DNA of 64,000 nucleotides. It comes from Cellulomonas sp. URHD0024 (lineage in GTDB: Bacteria; Actinomycetota; Actinomycetes; Actinomycetales; Cellulomonadaceae). The stretch's first letter is position 1; each line of letters begins with the position of its first letter. Made by a program: the position numbers and the translations under genes. The notes beneath the pieces are model-generated. The model saw only the letters and a program-made list of their open reading frames with translations, searched no databases and had not been told where the DNA came from. Shown piece after piece: positions 16,898 to 28,088 of the stretch. The stretch lies in the NCBI RefSeq assembly GCF_000426185.1, contig NZ_AUEW01000012.1, positions 62,001 through 126,000 on the forward strand, in the 5' to 3' direction.

Positions 16898-18595
16898 TCA
16901 CGGAAGGAACGACGCCACGGTCTGGATGGCCTCGATGACCGGCGAGGGAGCGACGCCCAGCAGGATCGTGAGCAGAGCGCAGATCGCGATCGCCGCGACT
17001 GCGAGTCCCTCGGTCTTCACGACCGTCGTGGTGAGGGTCGATCGGGCCTCGACCTTCGTCTCGACGGCGAGGGCCGAGTCCCCGAGGGACGGGTCCCCGG
17101 GCTCGGTCTCCGCGACGTCGTAGGCGCCGGCCGCGGCCACCGGCTCCTCGCCGGCGCCCGAGGGGCCGGTGAAGAACATCAGCACGATGATGCGCACGTA
17201 GAAGAACGCGGCTGCCGCCGAGGCGAGCACGCCGATGAGGGCCAGCGGCCAGGCGCCGGCGTCCACCGCAGCCGCGAAGACGCCGAACTTCCCGATGAAG
17301 CCCGCGGTCAACGGGATGCCCGCGAACGAGAGCAGGAACAAGGAGAACGTCACGGCGAGCACCGGGTTGGTCCGGCCCAGACCGGCCCACTGCGACAGGT
17401 GCGTGGCCTCGCCGAGGATGGGACCGGGGGTGCCGTCGGCGGACTGGCCCGCCCGCTCGCGCACCAGCCACACGATGCCGAACGCGCCGATCGTCGCGAC
17501 GCCGTAGACGAGCAGGTAGAAGAGGACCGCGGTGATGCCCGCCTGGTTCAGCGCGATGATGCCCGTGAGGATGAACCCGGAGTGCGCGATCGAGGAGTAG
17601 GCGAGCACCCGCTTCATGTCGCTCTGCACCAGCGCGCCGACCGTGCCGATGACCATCGTGAGGATGGCGACCGTCCACAGCACGACGCCGAGGTCCCAGC
17701 TCATGCCCGGGAAGACCGTGTACACGATCCGCAGCAGCGCGCCGAACGCGGCGACCTTGGTGCACGCACCCATGAAGCCGGTGATCGGCGTCGGGGCGCC
17801 CTGGTAGACGTCCGGGGTCCAGGTGTGGAACGGCACGGCGCCGACCTTGAACAGCAGGCCCGAGAGGATCAGCACGGCGCCGACCAGGAGCAGGCTCTCC
17901 ATGCCGTTGGGCGTGCCGATCGCCGTGGCGATGTCCGAGTACCGCAGCGACCCGCTGTACCCGTAGATGAGCGCGATGCCGAACAGGAAGAGCGCGGACG
18001 CGAACGCGCCGAGCAGGAAGTACTTCATCGACGCCTCCTGCGAGAGCAGGCGACGACGTCGTGCCATGCCCGCGAGCAGGTAGAGCGGCAGGGAGAGCAC
18101 CTCGAGCGCGACGAAGAGCGTCAGCAGGTCGCCCGCGGCCGGGAAGATCAGCATGCCGCCGGTCGCGAACAGGACCAGCGGGTAGATCTCCGTCTGGCGC
18201 ACCCCCTTGCGGCGGGCGACCTCCTCGTAGTCCGAGCCCGGCACCGCGGCGGCGTTCGGCGCGAACGCGTCCTCACCGGTCTCCGTGCGGTCCGCGATGA
18301 TCAGGAGCGAGACCAGCGCGAGCAGCGAGATGGTTCCCCACAGGACGAGCGTCGGTCCGTCGACGAGCAGCGAACCGCCGAGCACCGTCGTGCCGCCGGT
18401 GTCCTCGACGCCCGACCACAGGAGCGCCACCGCGACGAGCGCACCGACCAGCGCCACCAGCGCGAGCGCGAGCTGCGTGGTCCGACGTGCCTTCGCGGGG
18501 ACGAACGCCTCGACGAGGACGCCGATGATCGCGGCGCCCAGGACGATGATGACGGGGCTCAGGGCGCCCCAGTCGATCGTGGGTGCGGTGAACAT
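16898..18595 (-). CDS. nuoN: NADH-quinone oxidoreductase subunit N
   Basis: A 565-residue antiporter-like membrane subunit of complex I, with many transmembrane helices and the family signature around LSYSSIAHSGF and FPVHTWTPDVY-like stretch (VPFHTWTPDVYQGAPTPITGFM). It is the last subunit of the operon, in the membrane arm that pumps protons. Start at the ATG that overlaps the nuoM stop (TGATG); the frame extends upstream inside nuoM without family sequence. Its C-terminus has an extra, weakly hydrophobic stretch before the end, with the acidic linker near residues 505-535 (EPVAAAGAYDVAETEPG). Confidence 0.95.
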   Translation of the reverse strand: MFTAPTIDWGALSPVIIVLGAAIIGVLVEAFVPAKARRTTQLALALVALVGALVAVALLWSGVEDTGGTTVLGGSLLVDGPTLVLWGTISLLALVSLLIIADRTETGEDAFAPNAAAVPGSDYEEVARRKGVRQTEIYPLVLFATGGMLIFPAAGDLLTLFVALEVLSLPLYLLAGMARRRRLLSQEASMKYFLLGAFASALFLFGIALIYGYSGSLRYSDIATAIGTPNGMESLLLVGAVLILSGLLFKVGAVPFHTWTPDVYQGAPTPITGFMGACTKVAAFGALLRIVYTVFPGMSWDLGVVLWTVAILTMVIGTVGALVQSDMKRVLAYSSIAHSGFILTGIIALNQAGITAVLFYLLVYGVATIGAFGIVWLVRERAGQSADGTPGPILGEATHLSQWAGLGRTNPVLAVTFSLFLLSFAGIPLTAGFIGKFGVFAAAVDAGAWPLALIGVLASAAAAFFYVRIIVLMFFTGPSGAGEEPVAAAGAYDVAETEPGDPSLGDSALAVETKVEARSTLTTTVVKTEGLAVAAIAICALLTILLGVAPSPVIEAIQTVASFLP

Positions 18596-20124
18596 CACTT
18601 GCTCCCATCTGCAGGCAGATCGGTCACGCCGACCTGCTCGAGGGTGACGGTCGCCGGAGGGCTGACCAGGTCGAGCGCGGGCCGCGGCACGAAGCCGAAG
18701 ACCACCATGAGGGCGAGCAGCGGCGCGATGACCCACCGCTCACGGCCGCTCAGGTCGCGGGTGCCTTCGAGGTCGGCCGGGGTCGGTCCGGTGAACACCC
18801 GCTGGTAGAGCCACAGGATGTAGACCGCGGCGAGCACGACGCCGACCGTCGAGACGATCGACGCGGCGGGGTGCCGCGCGAACGTGCCCACGATGACCAG
18901 GAACTCGCTGATGAACGTGGACAAGCCAGGCAGGGACAGGACGCTCAGGCCAGCCACCAGGAAGAAGCCGGCGAGCACGGGCACGATCTTCTGCAGCCCG
19001 CCGAACGCCGAGATCTCCTGCGAGCCACGCCGGGCGACCAGGAAGCCGGCGAGCAGGAACATCGCCCCCGTCGAGAGCCCGTGGTTGACCATGTAGAAGG
19101 ACGAGCCCGCGATCGACGTGGACGTGAACGCGAAGATGCCCAGGACGATGAAGCCGAAGTGCGACACCGAGGTGTACGCGATCAGCCGCATGATGTCCTT
19201 CTGCCCGATCGCCAGCGCCGCGCCGTAGAGGATCGAGACGAGCGCCAGCACGATGATGACGGGGGCCGCCCAGCGCGACGCGTCCGGGAACAGTGGCAGG
19301 CACAGGGTGAGCATCCCGAAGGTGCCGACCTTGTCCAGCACACCGACCAGCAGTGTGGACGTTCCCGCGGGCGCCTGCTGCGCCGCGTCGGGGAGCCAGG
19401 TGTGCACGGGGAACATCGGCGCCTTGATGGCGAACGCCAGGAAGAACGCCAGGAACAGCAGCTTCTCGGTGGTGGGCGCGATGTCGAGACCCGTGAGGTG
19501 CGCCGTGAGGAAGCCGTCCGACCCTCCGGGGCCCTGCAGGTACAGCGCGATCACCGCGACGAGCATGATCAGGCCGCCGGCGAGCGAGTAGAGCAGGAAC
19601 TTCACCGCCGCGTAGCGCCGCTGCGCGCCGCCGAACATGCCGATCATGAAGTAGACCGGGATCAGCATGGCCTCGAACAGGACGTAGAACAGGAACACGT
19701 CCCGCGCCGCGAACACCGCGACCATGAACGCCTCGAGGAGCAGGACGAGCGCGAGGTAGAGCCGCAGCCGGTCCGTCGGCACGCCTCGAGATCCCTGCTC
19801 CCGCCAGGCGGCGAGCACCACGAGCGGGACCAGCACGATCGACATGAGCACGAGCGCGAGGCCCACCCCGTTGACGCCGACCGCGTAGGAGACGCCGATC
19901 GCCGGGATCCACGCGTGCTGCTCGTAGAGCTGGACCGTCGCCGAGGTGCCCGTGTCGAAACCGAGCAGGAGCGCGCCGACCCCGAGGGCGAGCACGAGGA
20001 GCGTCACGACGAGAGCGACGGACCTCGTGTGCTTGCGGAGACCGGCCGGGAGCGCCCAGAGCAGCACCGCGCCGACGATCGGCACGACGATGAGGGCGGT
20101 CAGCCAGGGGAAGGAGGACGACAT
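18595..20124 (-). CDS. nuoM: NADH-quinone oxidoreductase subunit M
   Basis: A 509-residue antiporter-like subunit of complex I with the family motif AFAIKAPMFPVHTWLPDAA and the Lys/Glu residues of the proton channel helices. It is expected to have 14 transmembrane helices. Start placed at the ATG after GGAG (20124), which gives the usual start SSSFPWLTALIVVP; an ATG at 20139 that overlaps the nuoL stop, or the GTG before it, would add five or six residues and cannot be excluded. Gene overlaps its neighbours in the operon. Confidence 0.94.
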   Translation of the reverse strand: MSSSFPWLTALIVVPIVGAVLLWALPAGLRKHTRSVALVVTLLVLALGVGALLLGFDTGTSATVQLYEQHAWIPAIGVSYAVGVNGVGLALVLMSIVLVPLVVLAAWREQGSRGVPTDRLRLYLALVLLLEAFMVAVFAARDVFLFYVLFEAMLIPVYFMIGMFGGAQRRYAAVKFLLYSLAGGLIMLVAVIALYLQGPGGSDGFLTAHLTGLDIAPTTEKLLFLAFFLAFAIKAPMFPVHTWLPDAAQQAPAGTSTLLVGVLDKVGTFGMLTLCLPLFPDASRWAAPVIIVLALVSILYGAALAIGQKDIMRLIAYTSVSHFGFIVLGIFAFTSTSIAGSSFYMVNHGLSTGAMFLLAGFLVARRGSQEISAFGGLQKIVPVLAGFFLVAGLSVLSLPGLSTFISEFLVIVGTFARHPAASIVSTVGVVLAAVYILWLYQRVFTGPTPADLEGTRDLSGRERWVIAPLLALMVVFGFVPRPALDLVSPPATVTLEQVGVTDLPADGSK

Positions 20125-20138
20125 CGGTGTGAGCTCCA

Positions 20139-22130
20139 TCACTTCTGGATGACCAGGACGACGAGGACGAGGACGACGAGCCCGAGCAGCATCGAGGCGG
20201 CGTAGGACCGCACATAGCCGGTCTGGACGCGTCGGGCGAGCCCACCCAGGCCGACCGTGGACCGGCCGACGCTCGTGACGGTGCCGTCGATCGCGGTGCG
20301 GTCGACGTAGACGAGCGAACGGGTCAGGGCCTGGCCCGGCTCGACGAGCACGACGTCGTTGACGACGTCCTGGTAGAGGTCGACGCGGGCCGCACGGGTC
20401 AGCGACGTGCCGACCGGCGGGACGACGGGGACGTGCGATGCGGCGTACCGCCGGTAGGCGATGACGATGCCGACGGCCACGAGCGCCAGGGTGACGATCT
20501 TCAGGGGCAGCGCGGGGATCACCGGATCATCCTCGATCGGCGTCCCGAGCACCGGCGTCAGCCAGTCGACGAACTTGCTGCCGGCGTTGAGGTACCAGCC
20601 CAGCCCGAACGACCCGACGGCCAGGACGATCATCGGCCAGGTCATCAACCTCGGGGACTCGTGCGGGTGCTGCTGCTCGCCGTCGGTCCTCGTCGTCCAG
20701 CGCTTCTCGCCCTCGAAGGTCATGAAGAACAGACGCGACATGTAGAAGGCGGTGATCGCGGCGCCCAGCAGCGCCACCGACCCGAACACCCAGGCACGCC
20801 AGGGCGCCCCCTCCACCGGGACGAACGCCGCCTCGATGATGTGGTCCTTGCTGAAGAAGCCCGAGAACGGCGGCACTCCCATGATCGCGAGCCAGCCGCA
20901 CCCGAACGTGATGTACGTGATCTTCATGTACCGGGCCAGCGCGCCGAAGTGGCGCATGTTCACCTGGTCGTCCATGCCGTGCATCACGGACCCGGCACCG
21001 AGGAACATGCCGGCCTTGAAGAAGCCGTGGGTGATCAGGTGGAAGATCGCGAAGGCGTAGCCGACCGGACCGAGTCCGGCGGCGAGCACCATGTAGCCGA
21101 TCTGCGACATCGTCGAGGCAGCCAGCGCCTTCTTGATGTCGTCCTTGGCGCAACCGACGATCGCCCCGAACAGCAGCGTGATCGCGCCGACGCACACGAC
21201 GACGAGCTGCGCGTCGGGTGCGGCGTTGAACAGGGGGGCCGACCGGACGATCAGGTAGACACCGGCGGTCACCATGGTCGCGGCGTGGATGAGGGCCGAC
21301 ACGGGCGTGGGACCGGCCATCGCGTCACCGAGCCAGGACTGCAGCGGGAACTGCGCGGACTTACCGCAGGCGGCCAGCAGCAGCATGATCGCGATGCCGT
21401 TGAGCGTCGCCTGGCTCGTCGTCCCGCTCACACCGTTGAGCACGGAATCGAAGCTGACGCTGCCGAACGTCGCAAACATCAGGCCCATCGCGATGATGAG
21501 CCCGAGATCGCCGATGCGGTTGGCCACGAACGCCTTCTTCGCGGCCACCGCGTAGTCGAGCCGGTAGTTCCAGAACCCGATCAGCAGGTACGACGCCAGG
21601 CCGACGCCCTCCCAGCCGAAGAACAGCAGCAGGTAGCTGTTGGCCAGCACCAGCGTGAGCATCGCCGCGATGAACAGGTTGAGGTAGGCGAAGAACCGGC
21701 GACGGTCAGCGTCGTGCTCCATGTACGCGACCGCGTAGATGTGGATGAGCGTGCCGACGAACGTGACCAGCAGGACGAACGTCAGGGACAGCGGGTCGAG
21801 ACGCATCCCCGCGTTCAGGTGGAACGCGCCCGCGTCGATCCAGTGGTGCGTCAGGTTCACGTCCAGCACGCGCGAGCCCTCGGGCCGCTGGAGCATCTTG
21901 ACGAAGACGGTCGCGCCGACGACGAACGCGGCGGACGACGCCAGCACGCCGAGCCAATGGCCCCAGCGGTCGGTCCGGCGCCCGAGCAGCAGCAGCACCG
22001 CCGCGCTGAGCAGCGGGATGCCGATGAGCAGCGGCGCCACGAGCAGGACGCCCGCCTGCACCGTCTCGGTGACCGGAGTGATCGTGGTGTCTGATGGCAG
22101 GCTCGCCACCAGGGCTGTCAGGGTGTGCAC
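20139..22130 (-). CDS. nuoL: NADH-quinone oxidoreductase subunit L
   Basis: A 663-residue distal pump subunit of complex I with the highly conserved core ([52 protein letters not shown] with one long uninterrupted match not quoted in full) and the lateral amphipathic helix at the C-terminus. Membrane protein of about 16 helices. GTG start 11 bases after the nuoK stop, preceded by a GAGG site. Order nuoK-nuoL-nuoM-nuoN is standard. Confidence 0.96.
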   Translation of the reverse strand: MHTLTALVASLPSDTTITPVTETVQAGVLLVAPLLIGIPLLSAAVLLLLGRRTDRWGHWLGVLASSAAFVVGATVFVKMLQRPEGSRVLDVNLTHHWIDAGAFHLNAGMRLDPLSLTFVLLVTFVGTLIHIYAVAYMEHDADRRRFFAYLNLFIAAMLTLVLANSYLLLFFGWEGVGLASYLLIGFWNYRLDYAVAAKKAFVANRIGDLGLIIAMGLMFATFGSVSFDSVLNGVSGTTSQATLNGIAIMLLLAACGKSAQFPLQSWLGDAMAGPTPVSALIHAATMVTAGVYLIVRSAPLFNAAPDAQLVVVCVGAITLLFGAIVGCAKDDIKKALAASTMSQIGYMVLAAGLGPVGYAFAIFHLITHGFFKAGMFLGAGSVMHGMDDQVNMRHFGALARYMKITYITFGCGWLAIMGVPPFSGFFSKDHIIEAAFVPVEGAPWRAWVFGSVALLGAAITAFYMSRLFFMTFEGEKRWTTRTDGEQQHPHESPRLMTWPMIVLAVGSFGLGWYLNAGSKFVDWLTPVLGTPIEDDPVIPALPLKIVTLALVAVGIVIAYRRYAASHVPVVPPVGTSLTRAARVDLYQDVVNDVVLVEPGQALTRSLVYVDRTAIDGTVTSVGRSTVGLGGLARRVQTGYVRSYAASMLLGLVVLVLVVLVIQK

Positions 22131-22141
22131 GTCCCGGCCCC

Positions 22142-22441
22142 TCAGTTCTTCAACAGGTTGACGTCGTCGACCGAGGCCGAGCGTCGGGTTCGGAAGATGG
22201 CCACGATGATCGAGAGGCCCACGACGACCTCGGCTGCGGCGACGACCATCACGAAGAAGGCCATCACCTGCCCCGTGAGATCACCGTGGATGCGCGAGAA
22301 CGTGACGAGCGTGAGGTTGGTGGCGTTGAGCATGAGCTCGACCCCCATGAACACGATGATCGCGTTGCGCCGCAGCAGAACCGTCGTCGCACCCAGCGAG
22401 AACAGGATCGCTGCCAGGACCAGGTAGTGGGACAGGCTCAC
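22142..22441 (-). CDS. nuoK: NADH-quinone oxidoreductase subunit K
   Basis: A 99-residue, three-helix subunit of complex I. The stretch [14 protein letters not shown] contains the conserved glutamate on the proton path (family Glu36 region), and a second glutamate lies in AEVVVGLSI. Length is exactly that of the family. GTG start overlaps the nuoJ stop by four bases. Confidence 0.96.
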   Translation of the reverse strand: MSLSHYLVLAAILFSLGATTVLLRRNAIIVFMGVELMLNATNLTLVTFSRIHGDLTGQVMAFFVMVVAAAEVVVGLSIIVAIFRTRRSASVDDVNLLKN

Positions 22442-23292
22442 TGGTTGTCCTCCGTCGCTGCTGCCTCAGGGTCGTCCGAGGTGCCGAACTGCTTGCCCGC
22501 GACCACCGACCCGCCTGCCAGCACCCGGTCGATGCGAGCGGCGAACTCCTCGGCGTCGGCCTCCTGGCCGCGGATGCGCAGGACGCGCGGGACCGAGCTC
22601 TCCAGCGGACGGCCGTCCGGCCCGAGCGCCGGGACGTCCATCGCGTTGTGCCGGGCGTACACGCCCGGCGCGGGCAGCGGCGTGAGCGTCGCTCCCGCAG
22701 CCACGCGGGCGTCTGCCCGTTCCCTCTGGCCGACCTTCGGGGTGAGCCGCTGCCGGTGCGTCAGGACCAGTGCGCCGAGCGCCGCGGTGACCAGCAGGGC
22801 GCCGACCGCCTCGAACGCGAAGACGTACTGGCCGAACAGGATCTCGGCGATGCCCTGCGGGTTGTTGTCGACCGCCTCGGGCGAGAAGCCCTGGGCGTCG
22901 TAGACGGCTGTCACGACGACTCCGACCAGCACGGCGGCAAGACCGATGCCCGCGATCAGGGCGATCCACCGCTGGGCTCGGATGGTCTCGACGAGCGAGT
23001 CGGACCCGTCCACACCCACGAGCATGAGGACGAACAGGAAGAGCATCATCACCGCGCCGGTGTAGACGACCACCTGCACCATCCCGAGGAACACCGCACC
23101 CTGCGCGATGTAGAGGATGGCCAGCGAGATCATGATCGTGATCACGAGCAGCGCCGCGTGCACGGCCTTCTTGACGACGAGCAGCCCGATCCCCGCCAGC
23201 ACCATGACCGGCGCGAGGAACCAGAAGAGGACCGCCTCACCGCTCGAGGTCTGGCCGGTCTCGCTCAGCGCGTGGAGCAGCGCCGCGCTCAT
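22438..23292 (-). CDS. nuoJ: NADH-quinone oxidoreductase subunit J
   Basis: A 284-residue subunit of complex I. The N-terminal half holds five helices with the signature [23 protein letters not shown] split in normal order (residues about 55-90). The C-terminal third, from about residue 185, is hydrophilic and unlike E. coli NuoJ (184 residues): such long actinobacterial tails are common, and their role is unknown. Start at the ATG overlapping the nuoI stop (ATGA). The frame is open upstream for another 111 codons inside nuoI without family sequence. Confidence 0.94.
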   Translation of the reverse strand: MSAALLHALSETGQTSSGEAVLFWFLAPVMVLAGIGLLVVKKAVHAALLVITIMISLAILYIAQGAVFLGMVQVVVYTGAVMMLFLFVLMLVGVDGSDSLVETIRAQRWIALIAGIGLAAVLVGVVVTAVYDAQGFSPEAVDNNPQGIAEILFGQYVFAFEAVGALLVTAALGALVLTHRQRLTPKVGQRERADARVAAGATLTPLPAPGVYARHNAMDVPALGPDGRPLESSVPRVLRIRGQEADAEEFAARIDRVLAGGSVVAGKQFGTSDDPEAAATEDNQ

Positions 23293-24161
23293 CGGGTGCC
23301 CTGCTTCGTGGCCGCCGCGACCGTGGCAGCCATGACGGCAGCCGTCGGACCGGGCACGTTCGCGACCTCGAGGCCCGCGCCGCCGGGCAGCGTGGGGTCG
23401 TCGGGACGGTGCTCCGCGACCCAGGCGACCTGCGCAGGCGTCGACCCGGTGACCTCGCCGCGGTAGTAGTCGGTGTCCGTCGTGCCCTCGACCATCGGGT
23501 GCGGCGCCTGCAGCATGCCGCTGCGCAGCGGCGCCAGGAGGTCCTGCTTCTCCCAGATCATCCCCGCACGGGTCGGGCCCGCCAGCTCGTACTCGTTGGT
23601 CATCGTCAACGCCCGCGTCGGGCACGCCTCGATGCAGAGGCCGCAGAAGATGCAGCGCAGGTAGTTGATCTGGTAGACGCTGCCGTACCGCTCACCGGGC
23701 GAGTGCTGCGCCTCGGGGGTGTTGTCGCCACCCTCGACGTAGATCGCGTCCGCCGGGCACGCCCAGGCGCACAGCTCGCACCCGATGCACTTCTCGAGGC
23801 CGTCCGCGTAGCGGTTGAGCTGGTGACGACCGTGGTAGCGCGGCTTGGCCGGCACCTTCTCCGACGGGTACTGCTCCGTCACCGTCGGCCGGAACATGTT
23901 CGAGAGGGTGACGCCGAAGCCACCGACCGGCGCGAAGAGGGTCGCCGCCCAGTTCCGCGGCTCGATCAGCGACTCGTAGCCCGTGGGCGCGGCGGGCGTG
24001 CCGACGTCGCCGGCCTTCGGGCGCGTCGCTGCGGCCTTGCCGGGCGTCGCAGGCTTGCCCGCCGACTTCGCGGGCCTGCCCGCGGCCGCGGAGGACGCCG
24101 GCCTGCGGGTCGGCTGCTTGCCGGATCCCGCGGGGCGTGGGGGCGTGGGCTTGTCAGCCAC
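23289..24161 (-). CDS. nuoI: NADH-quinone oxidoreductase subunit I with extended tail
   Basis: A 290-residue protein that binds two 4Fe-4S clusters in the peripheral arm of complex [13 protein letters not shown] and [12 protein letters not shown] are intact. The first 60 residues are an Ala/Pro/Lys/Arg-rich extension not found in the core NuoI (about 180 residues in E. coli), and the last about 70 residues are another hydrophilic extension. The GTG start overlaps nuoH by eight bases. A shorter start is not offered by a good ribosome site, but translation could begin later; mass spectrometry would settle it. Confidence 0.93.
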   Translation of the reverse strand: MADKPTPPRPAGSGKQPTRRPASSAAAGRPAKSAGKPATPGKAAATRPKAGDVGTPAAPTGYESLIEPRNWAATLFAPVGGFGVTLSNMFRPTVTEQYPSEKVPAKPRYHGRHQLNRYADGLEKCIGCELCAWACPADAIYVEGGDNTPEAQHSPGERYGSVYQINYLRCIFCGLCIEACPTRALTMTNEYELAGPTRAGMIWEKQDLLAPLRSGMLQAPHPMVEGTTDTDYYRGEVTGSTPAQVAWVAEHRPDDPTLPGGAGLEVANVPGPTAAVMAATVAAATKQGTR

Positions 24162-25524
24162 CGTGCACCTCGCTGCTCTCGTTGCTGCTGTCGATCTCGT
24201 CGCCGCCCGCCGGTCCGGCTGTCACGGATGCCGTGGCCTTCGCCTGCTCCGCCAGCCGCTGCTTGCGCGGGGACGGAGGCAGCACCTGGCCGGGCATCGG
24301 CGGCACGGGGTAGCCCCCGGCGAACGGGTCGTACACCTTGGGCCCGGTTGGAGGCGGCGGAGCGTCCTTGTTCCGTTCGGGCAGGAACATCGACACGACC
24401 ACCACCACGGCGAGCAGCCCCGCCAGGGCGAAGAGGATCTTCCTCATCGGGACGTCGGTGAACAGGTCCGTGCCCCGGAACACGCCGAGGAACACGACCC
24501 AGCCGAGCGCGACCGGGATCAGGACCTTCCAGCCGATCTTCATGAACTGGTCGTAGCGGAAGCGCAGCACCGAGCCGCGGACCCAGACGAAGAAGAACAT
24601 GAAGATCCAGATCTTGGCGACGAACCACAGCACCGGCCACCAGCCGTGGTTGAACATGCCGTCGTTGATCAGGGAGATCGGTGCGGGTGCACGCCATCCG
24701 CCGAGGAACAGCGTGGTGGCGATCGCCGAGACGTTGAGCATGTTGATGTACTCGGCGAGGAAGAACCACGCGAACTTCATCGACGAGTACTCGGTCATGT
24801 AGCCGGAGACCAGCTCGCCCTCGGCCTCGGGCAGGTCGAACGGGAGGCGGTTCGTCTCGCCGACCATCGAGACGAGGTAGATCAGGAACGCCGGGAACAG
24901 CGGGATGATCCACCAGAGCCCGACCTGGGAGGTCACGATCGCGGACGTCGACATCGACCCCGCGACGACGAACACCGTCACCAGCGAGAGCCCCATCGCG
25001 AGCTCGTAGCTGATCACCTGGGCGGTCGAGCGGACGGAGCCGAGCAGCGGGTACGTCGACCCGGACGACCAGCCGCCGAGCACGATGCCGTACACGCCGA
25101 CCGACGCGCACGCCAGGATGTACAGGACGGCGACGGGGAAGTCCGTCAGCTGCAGGGGCGTCTCGACGCCGAACATGTTGACCATCGGCCCGAACGGGAT
25201 GACCGCGAACACCAGCAGCGAGCAGAACACCGCGATCATCGGTGCGACGACGTAGACGATCTTGTCAGCCGCCGTGACCGTCATGTCCTCCTTGACCAGG
25301 AGCTTCATGGCGTCGGCCAGGGACTGGAGCAGACCGAACGGGCCGTGCACGTTCGGGCCGGGCCGCTGCTGCATCCGCCCGACGACCTTGCGCTCGAACC
25401 AGATGGCGAACAGCACGCTGACCAGCAAGAACACGACGATCGCGACGGCCTTGATCAGGACGATCCACCAGGTGTCGTCGCTGAAGCTCGCCGTGACCGG
25501 CGCGAGGGCGTCTGTAGGGATCAC
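24154..25524 (-). CDS. nuoH: NADH-quinone oxidoreductase subunit H
   Basis: A 456-residue membrane subunit that forms the quinone chamber with NuoB and NuoD. The signature [15 protein letters not shown] near residue 44 and the helix run with [16 protein letters not shown] are conserved. The C-terminal about 70 residues are hydrophilic (Pro, Lys, Glu), an extension relative to E. coli NuoH (325 residues). GTG start overlaps the nuoG stop. Confidence 0.95.
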   Translation of the reverse strand: MIPTDALAPVTASFSDDTWWIVLIKAVAIVVFLLVSVLFAIWFERKVVGRMQQRPGPNVHGPFGLLQSLADAMKLLVKEDMTVTAADKIVYVVAPMIAVFCSLLVFAVIPFGPMVNMFGVETPLQLTDFPVAVLYILACASVGVYGIVLGGWSSGSTYPLLGSVRSTAQVISYELAMGLSLVTVFVVAGSMSTSAIVTSQVGLWWIIPLFPAFLIYLVSMVGETNRLPFDLPEAEGELVSGYMTEYSSMKFAWFFLAEYINMLNVSAIATTLFLGGWRAPAPISLINDGMFNHGWWPVLWFVAKIWIFMFFFVWVRGSVLRFRYDQFMKIGWKVLIPVALGWVVFLGVFRGTDLFTDVPMRKILFALAGLLAVVVVVSMFLPERNKDAPPPPTGPKVYDPFAGGYPVPPMPGQVLPPSPRKQRLAEQAKATASVTAGPAGGDEIDSSNESSEVHGG

Positions 25525-28088
25525 GCGCTGGCCTCCTGGTTCTGTCGAGCCCCTGGTGCGAGACGCACCAGGTCTCCCGCGTCGGCGTGCAGGGCGTCGC
25601 GGACGGCGCTGCCCAGCGAGTTCGTCGGCACCCAGACCACGTGGTCCGGCATCTCGGTGACGACGACCGGCAGCGTGATCGTGCCGGCGTCGGTGCTCAC
25701 CGCGATCAGGTCACCGTCGAGGACCCCCACGCTCTGGGCGGTCCCGAGCGAGATCCGGGCGACCGCGCGCTTGGCGGTGCCCGCCAGGAACGGCTCGCCC
25801 GACTGCAGGCGGCCGGTGTCGAGCAGCTGGTGCCACGTGGCGAGGACCGCCGTGCCCGGGGTCACCGTCGGCGGCTCATCGGCTGCCACGGACGGCGCGG
25901 CGACCCGAGAGCCGTCCCACCCGCCCAGCTGGTCGAGCTCGGCGTGCACGGCGGACAGGGACTGCAGGCCCAGGTCGACGCCCAGGGCGTCGGCGAGCCG
26001 GTCGAGCACGCGGTGGTCGGCGAGGGCGTGCGACACGAGCGCCTGCGGGAACGGGCGCGGACGTCCCTCCCACGTGACGAACGTGCCCGACTTCTCGCTG
26101 GGCGGCGCGACCGGCAGGACGACGTCCGCACGGTCGGTCACCTCGGAGCGGCGCACCTCGAGCGACACCAGGAACGGGACGACGTCGAGCGCCTCACGGG
26201 CGATCGCGGGGTCCGGCAGGTCCGCGGGTTCGAGACCGCCGACCACGAGCCCGCCGAGCAGACCCGCGCGGGCAGCAGCGATGATCTCGCCCGTCGAGCG
26301 CCCCGGGTCGGCGGGAAGGCTGTCGACTCCCCAGACGGCCGCCAGGTCGACGCGGGCCGCCGAGTCGGCGACGGGACGTCCGCCCGGCAGCAGCGACGGC
26401 AGGAGGCCGGCCTCGACGGCGGACCGCTCGCCCACGCGGCGCGGGATCCACGCCAGACGGGCACCGGTGCGCGTCGCGAGCCGCAGCGCCGCGGAGTACC
26501 CACCGGTCACGGTCGCGAGACGCTCGCCGACGAGGATGAGGGATCCGTCGGCCGCCAGCGCCGACACGACGTCGTCGGAGAGCCCGTCCAGCACCTCCGC
26601 CTCCGTGCCCGGTGCCGACGGGACGAGGGTCCCGTTCAGGCGCTGGAGGCCACGGCTCTCCAGCGCGGCGACCGACAGGACGCGGGTCTTGTGGTCCAGG
26701 ACCGCGGAGCGCAGGCGCAGGAACGCGATCCCGGCCTCCTCCTCGAGCTCCAGGCCCACGAGCAGCACGGCCGGTGCCTTGTCGAGGTCCGCGAACGTGA
26801 CCTCGAGCGTGCGACCGGCCACGTGGTGGCCCAGGAACGCCTCCTCCTCCGCGGAGTGCGGGCGTGCCCGACCGTCCACGTCGTTGGTGCCGAGCGCGAC
26901 GCGCGCGAACTTGCCGTACGCGTACGCGTCCTCGAGGGTCAGGCGACCGCCGGCCAGGACGGCCCAGCCGGTCGCGGGCTCGCGCGGGTCGACCGGAGAG
27001 GCCGCGGCGCGCAGGCCGGCAGCCGCCACGTCGAGCGCCTCCAGCCAGCTGGCCGGCTCGAGCTCACCGTCGGCGTTGCGGACCAGCGGCGTCGTGATGC
27101 GGTCCGGGGCGGTCTGCCACGTGAAGGCGAAGCGGTCCTTGTCGGTGATCCACTCCTGGTTCACCGTCGGGTCCTCGCCCGCCAGCCGGCGCAGGACGAC
27201 GCCTCGCCGGTGGTCGACCCGGATGGCCGACCCCTGCGCGTCGTGCTCGCCGACGCCGGGCGTGGAGACGAGGTCGAACGGCCGCGACCGGAAGCGGTAC
27301 GCCGCGCTGGTCAGGGCGCCGACCGGGCAGATCTGGACGGTGTTGCCAGAGAAGTACGACGCGAACGGGCGGCCGGACGTGTCCTCGGCCGCGGCACCCA
27401 GCGGCGTCTCGCCCTCGAACCCGAGGACCGCGGTGTCGAACCGGCCGATCTGCTGGTTGGCACCGCGCTTCTGCAGGTCGATGAACACGTCGCCGGCGAT
27501 CTCCTCGGAGAACCGCGTGCAGCGCTGGCACAGGACGCAGCGCTCCCGGTCGAGCAGGATCTGCGTCGAGATCGCGATCGGCTTGGGGAACGTGCGCTTG
27601 ACGTCGACGAACCGGGTGCTCGCGCGCCCGTTGCTCATCGCCTGGTTCTGCAGCGGGCACTCGCCGCCCTTGTCGCAGACCGGGCAGTCCAGCGGGTGGT
27701 TGATGAGCAGCAGCTCCATGACGCCGTGCTGCGCCTTGTCCGCCTCGGGCGACGTGTGCTGCGTCTTGACCTGCATGCCGGGGCTGGCTTCCAACGTGCA
27801 GGACGCCTGCGGCTTGGGCATCTTCGACAGTGCGCCGTCGCGGCCGGGTGCCCACACCTCGACCAGGCACTGGCGGCAGGCGCCGGCCGGTGCGAGCAGC
27901 GGGTGGTCGCAGAACCGCGGGATCTGGATCCCCAGCTCCTCGGCGGCGCGGATGACCAGGGTGCCCTTGGGCACCACGGTCTCGATCCCGTCGATGCTGA
28001 ACGTGACGGTGTCCGTCGGCGTCGGTCGGGCTTCGGCGGGCGCCGACGGGACCAGCTTGCTGGTCGGCCCGCTGGACAGGATCGTCAT
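25521..28088 (-). CDS. nuoG: NADH-quinone oxidoreductase subunit G
   Basis: An 855-residue large subunit of the peripheral arm. The N-terminal part has the 2Fe-2S ferredoxin-like domain ([26 protein letters not shown]), then the His-Cys cluster region ([13 protein letters not shown]), [14 protein letters not shown] and CPVGALTSA, and the C-terminal part is a molybdopterin oxidoreductase-like domain without catalytic cofactor. Start at the ATG overlapping the nuoF stop (ATGA), beginning [12 protein letters not shown]; the frame is open upstream but without family sequence. Carries electrons from NuoF to NuoI. Confidence 0.95.
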   Translation of the reverse strand: MTILSSGPTSKLVPSAPAEARPTPTDTVTFSIDGIETVVPKGTLVIRAAEELGIQIPRFCDHPLLAPAGACRQCLVEVWAPGRDGALSKMPKPQASCTLEASPGMQVKTQHTSPEADKAQHGVMELLLINHPLDCPVCDKGGECPLQNQAMSNGRASTRFVDVKRTFPKPIAISTQILLDRERCVLCQRCTRFSEEIAGDVFIDLQKRGANQQIGRFDTAVLGFEGETPLGAAAEDTSGRPFASYFSGNTVQICPVGALTSAAYRFRSRPFDLVSTPGVGEHDAQGSAIRVDHRRGVVLRRLAGEDPTVNQEWITDKDRFAFTWQTAPDRITTPLVRNADGELEPASWLEALDVAAAGLRAAASPVDPREPATGWAVLAGGRLTLEDAYAYGKFARVALGTNDVDGRARPHSAEEEAFLGHHVAGRTLEVTFADLDKAPAVLLVGLELEEEAGIAFLRLRSAVLDHKTRVLSVAALESRGLQRLNGTLVPSAPGTEAEVLDGLSDDVVSALAADGSLILVGERLATVTGGYSAALRLATRTGARLAWIPRRVGERSAVEAGLLPSLLPGGRPVADSAARVDLAAVWGVDSLPADPGRSTGEIIAAARAGLLGGLVVGGLEPADLPDPAIAREALDVVPFLVSLEVRRSEVTDRADVVLPVAPPSEKSGTFVTWEGRPRPFPQALVSHALADHRVLDRLADALGVDLGLQSLSAVHAELDQLGGWDGSRVAAPSVAADEPPTVTPGTAVLATWHQLLDTGRLQSGEPFLAGTAKRAVARISLGTAQSVGVLDGDLIAVSTDAGTITLPVVVTEMPDHVVWVPTNSLGSAVRDALHADAGDLVRLAPGARQNQEASA

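Noticed and set aside
11923..16938. Very long open frame on the plus strand through the MMPL, FHA and synthase genes
   Set aside because: Rich in Arg, Gly and Ala with no family sequence; it is the shadow of codon bias in the real genes (MMPL in another frame, FHA and synthase on the other strand).
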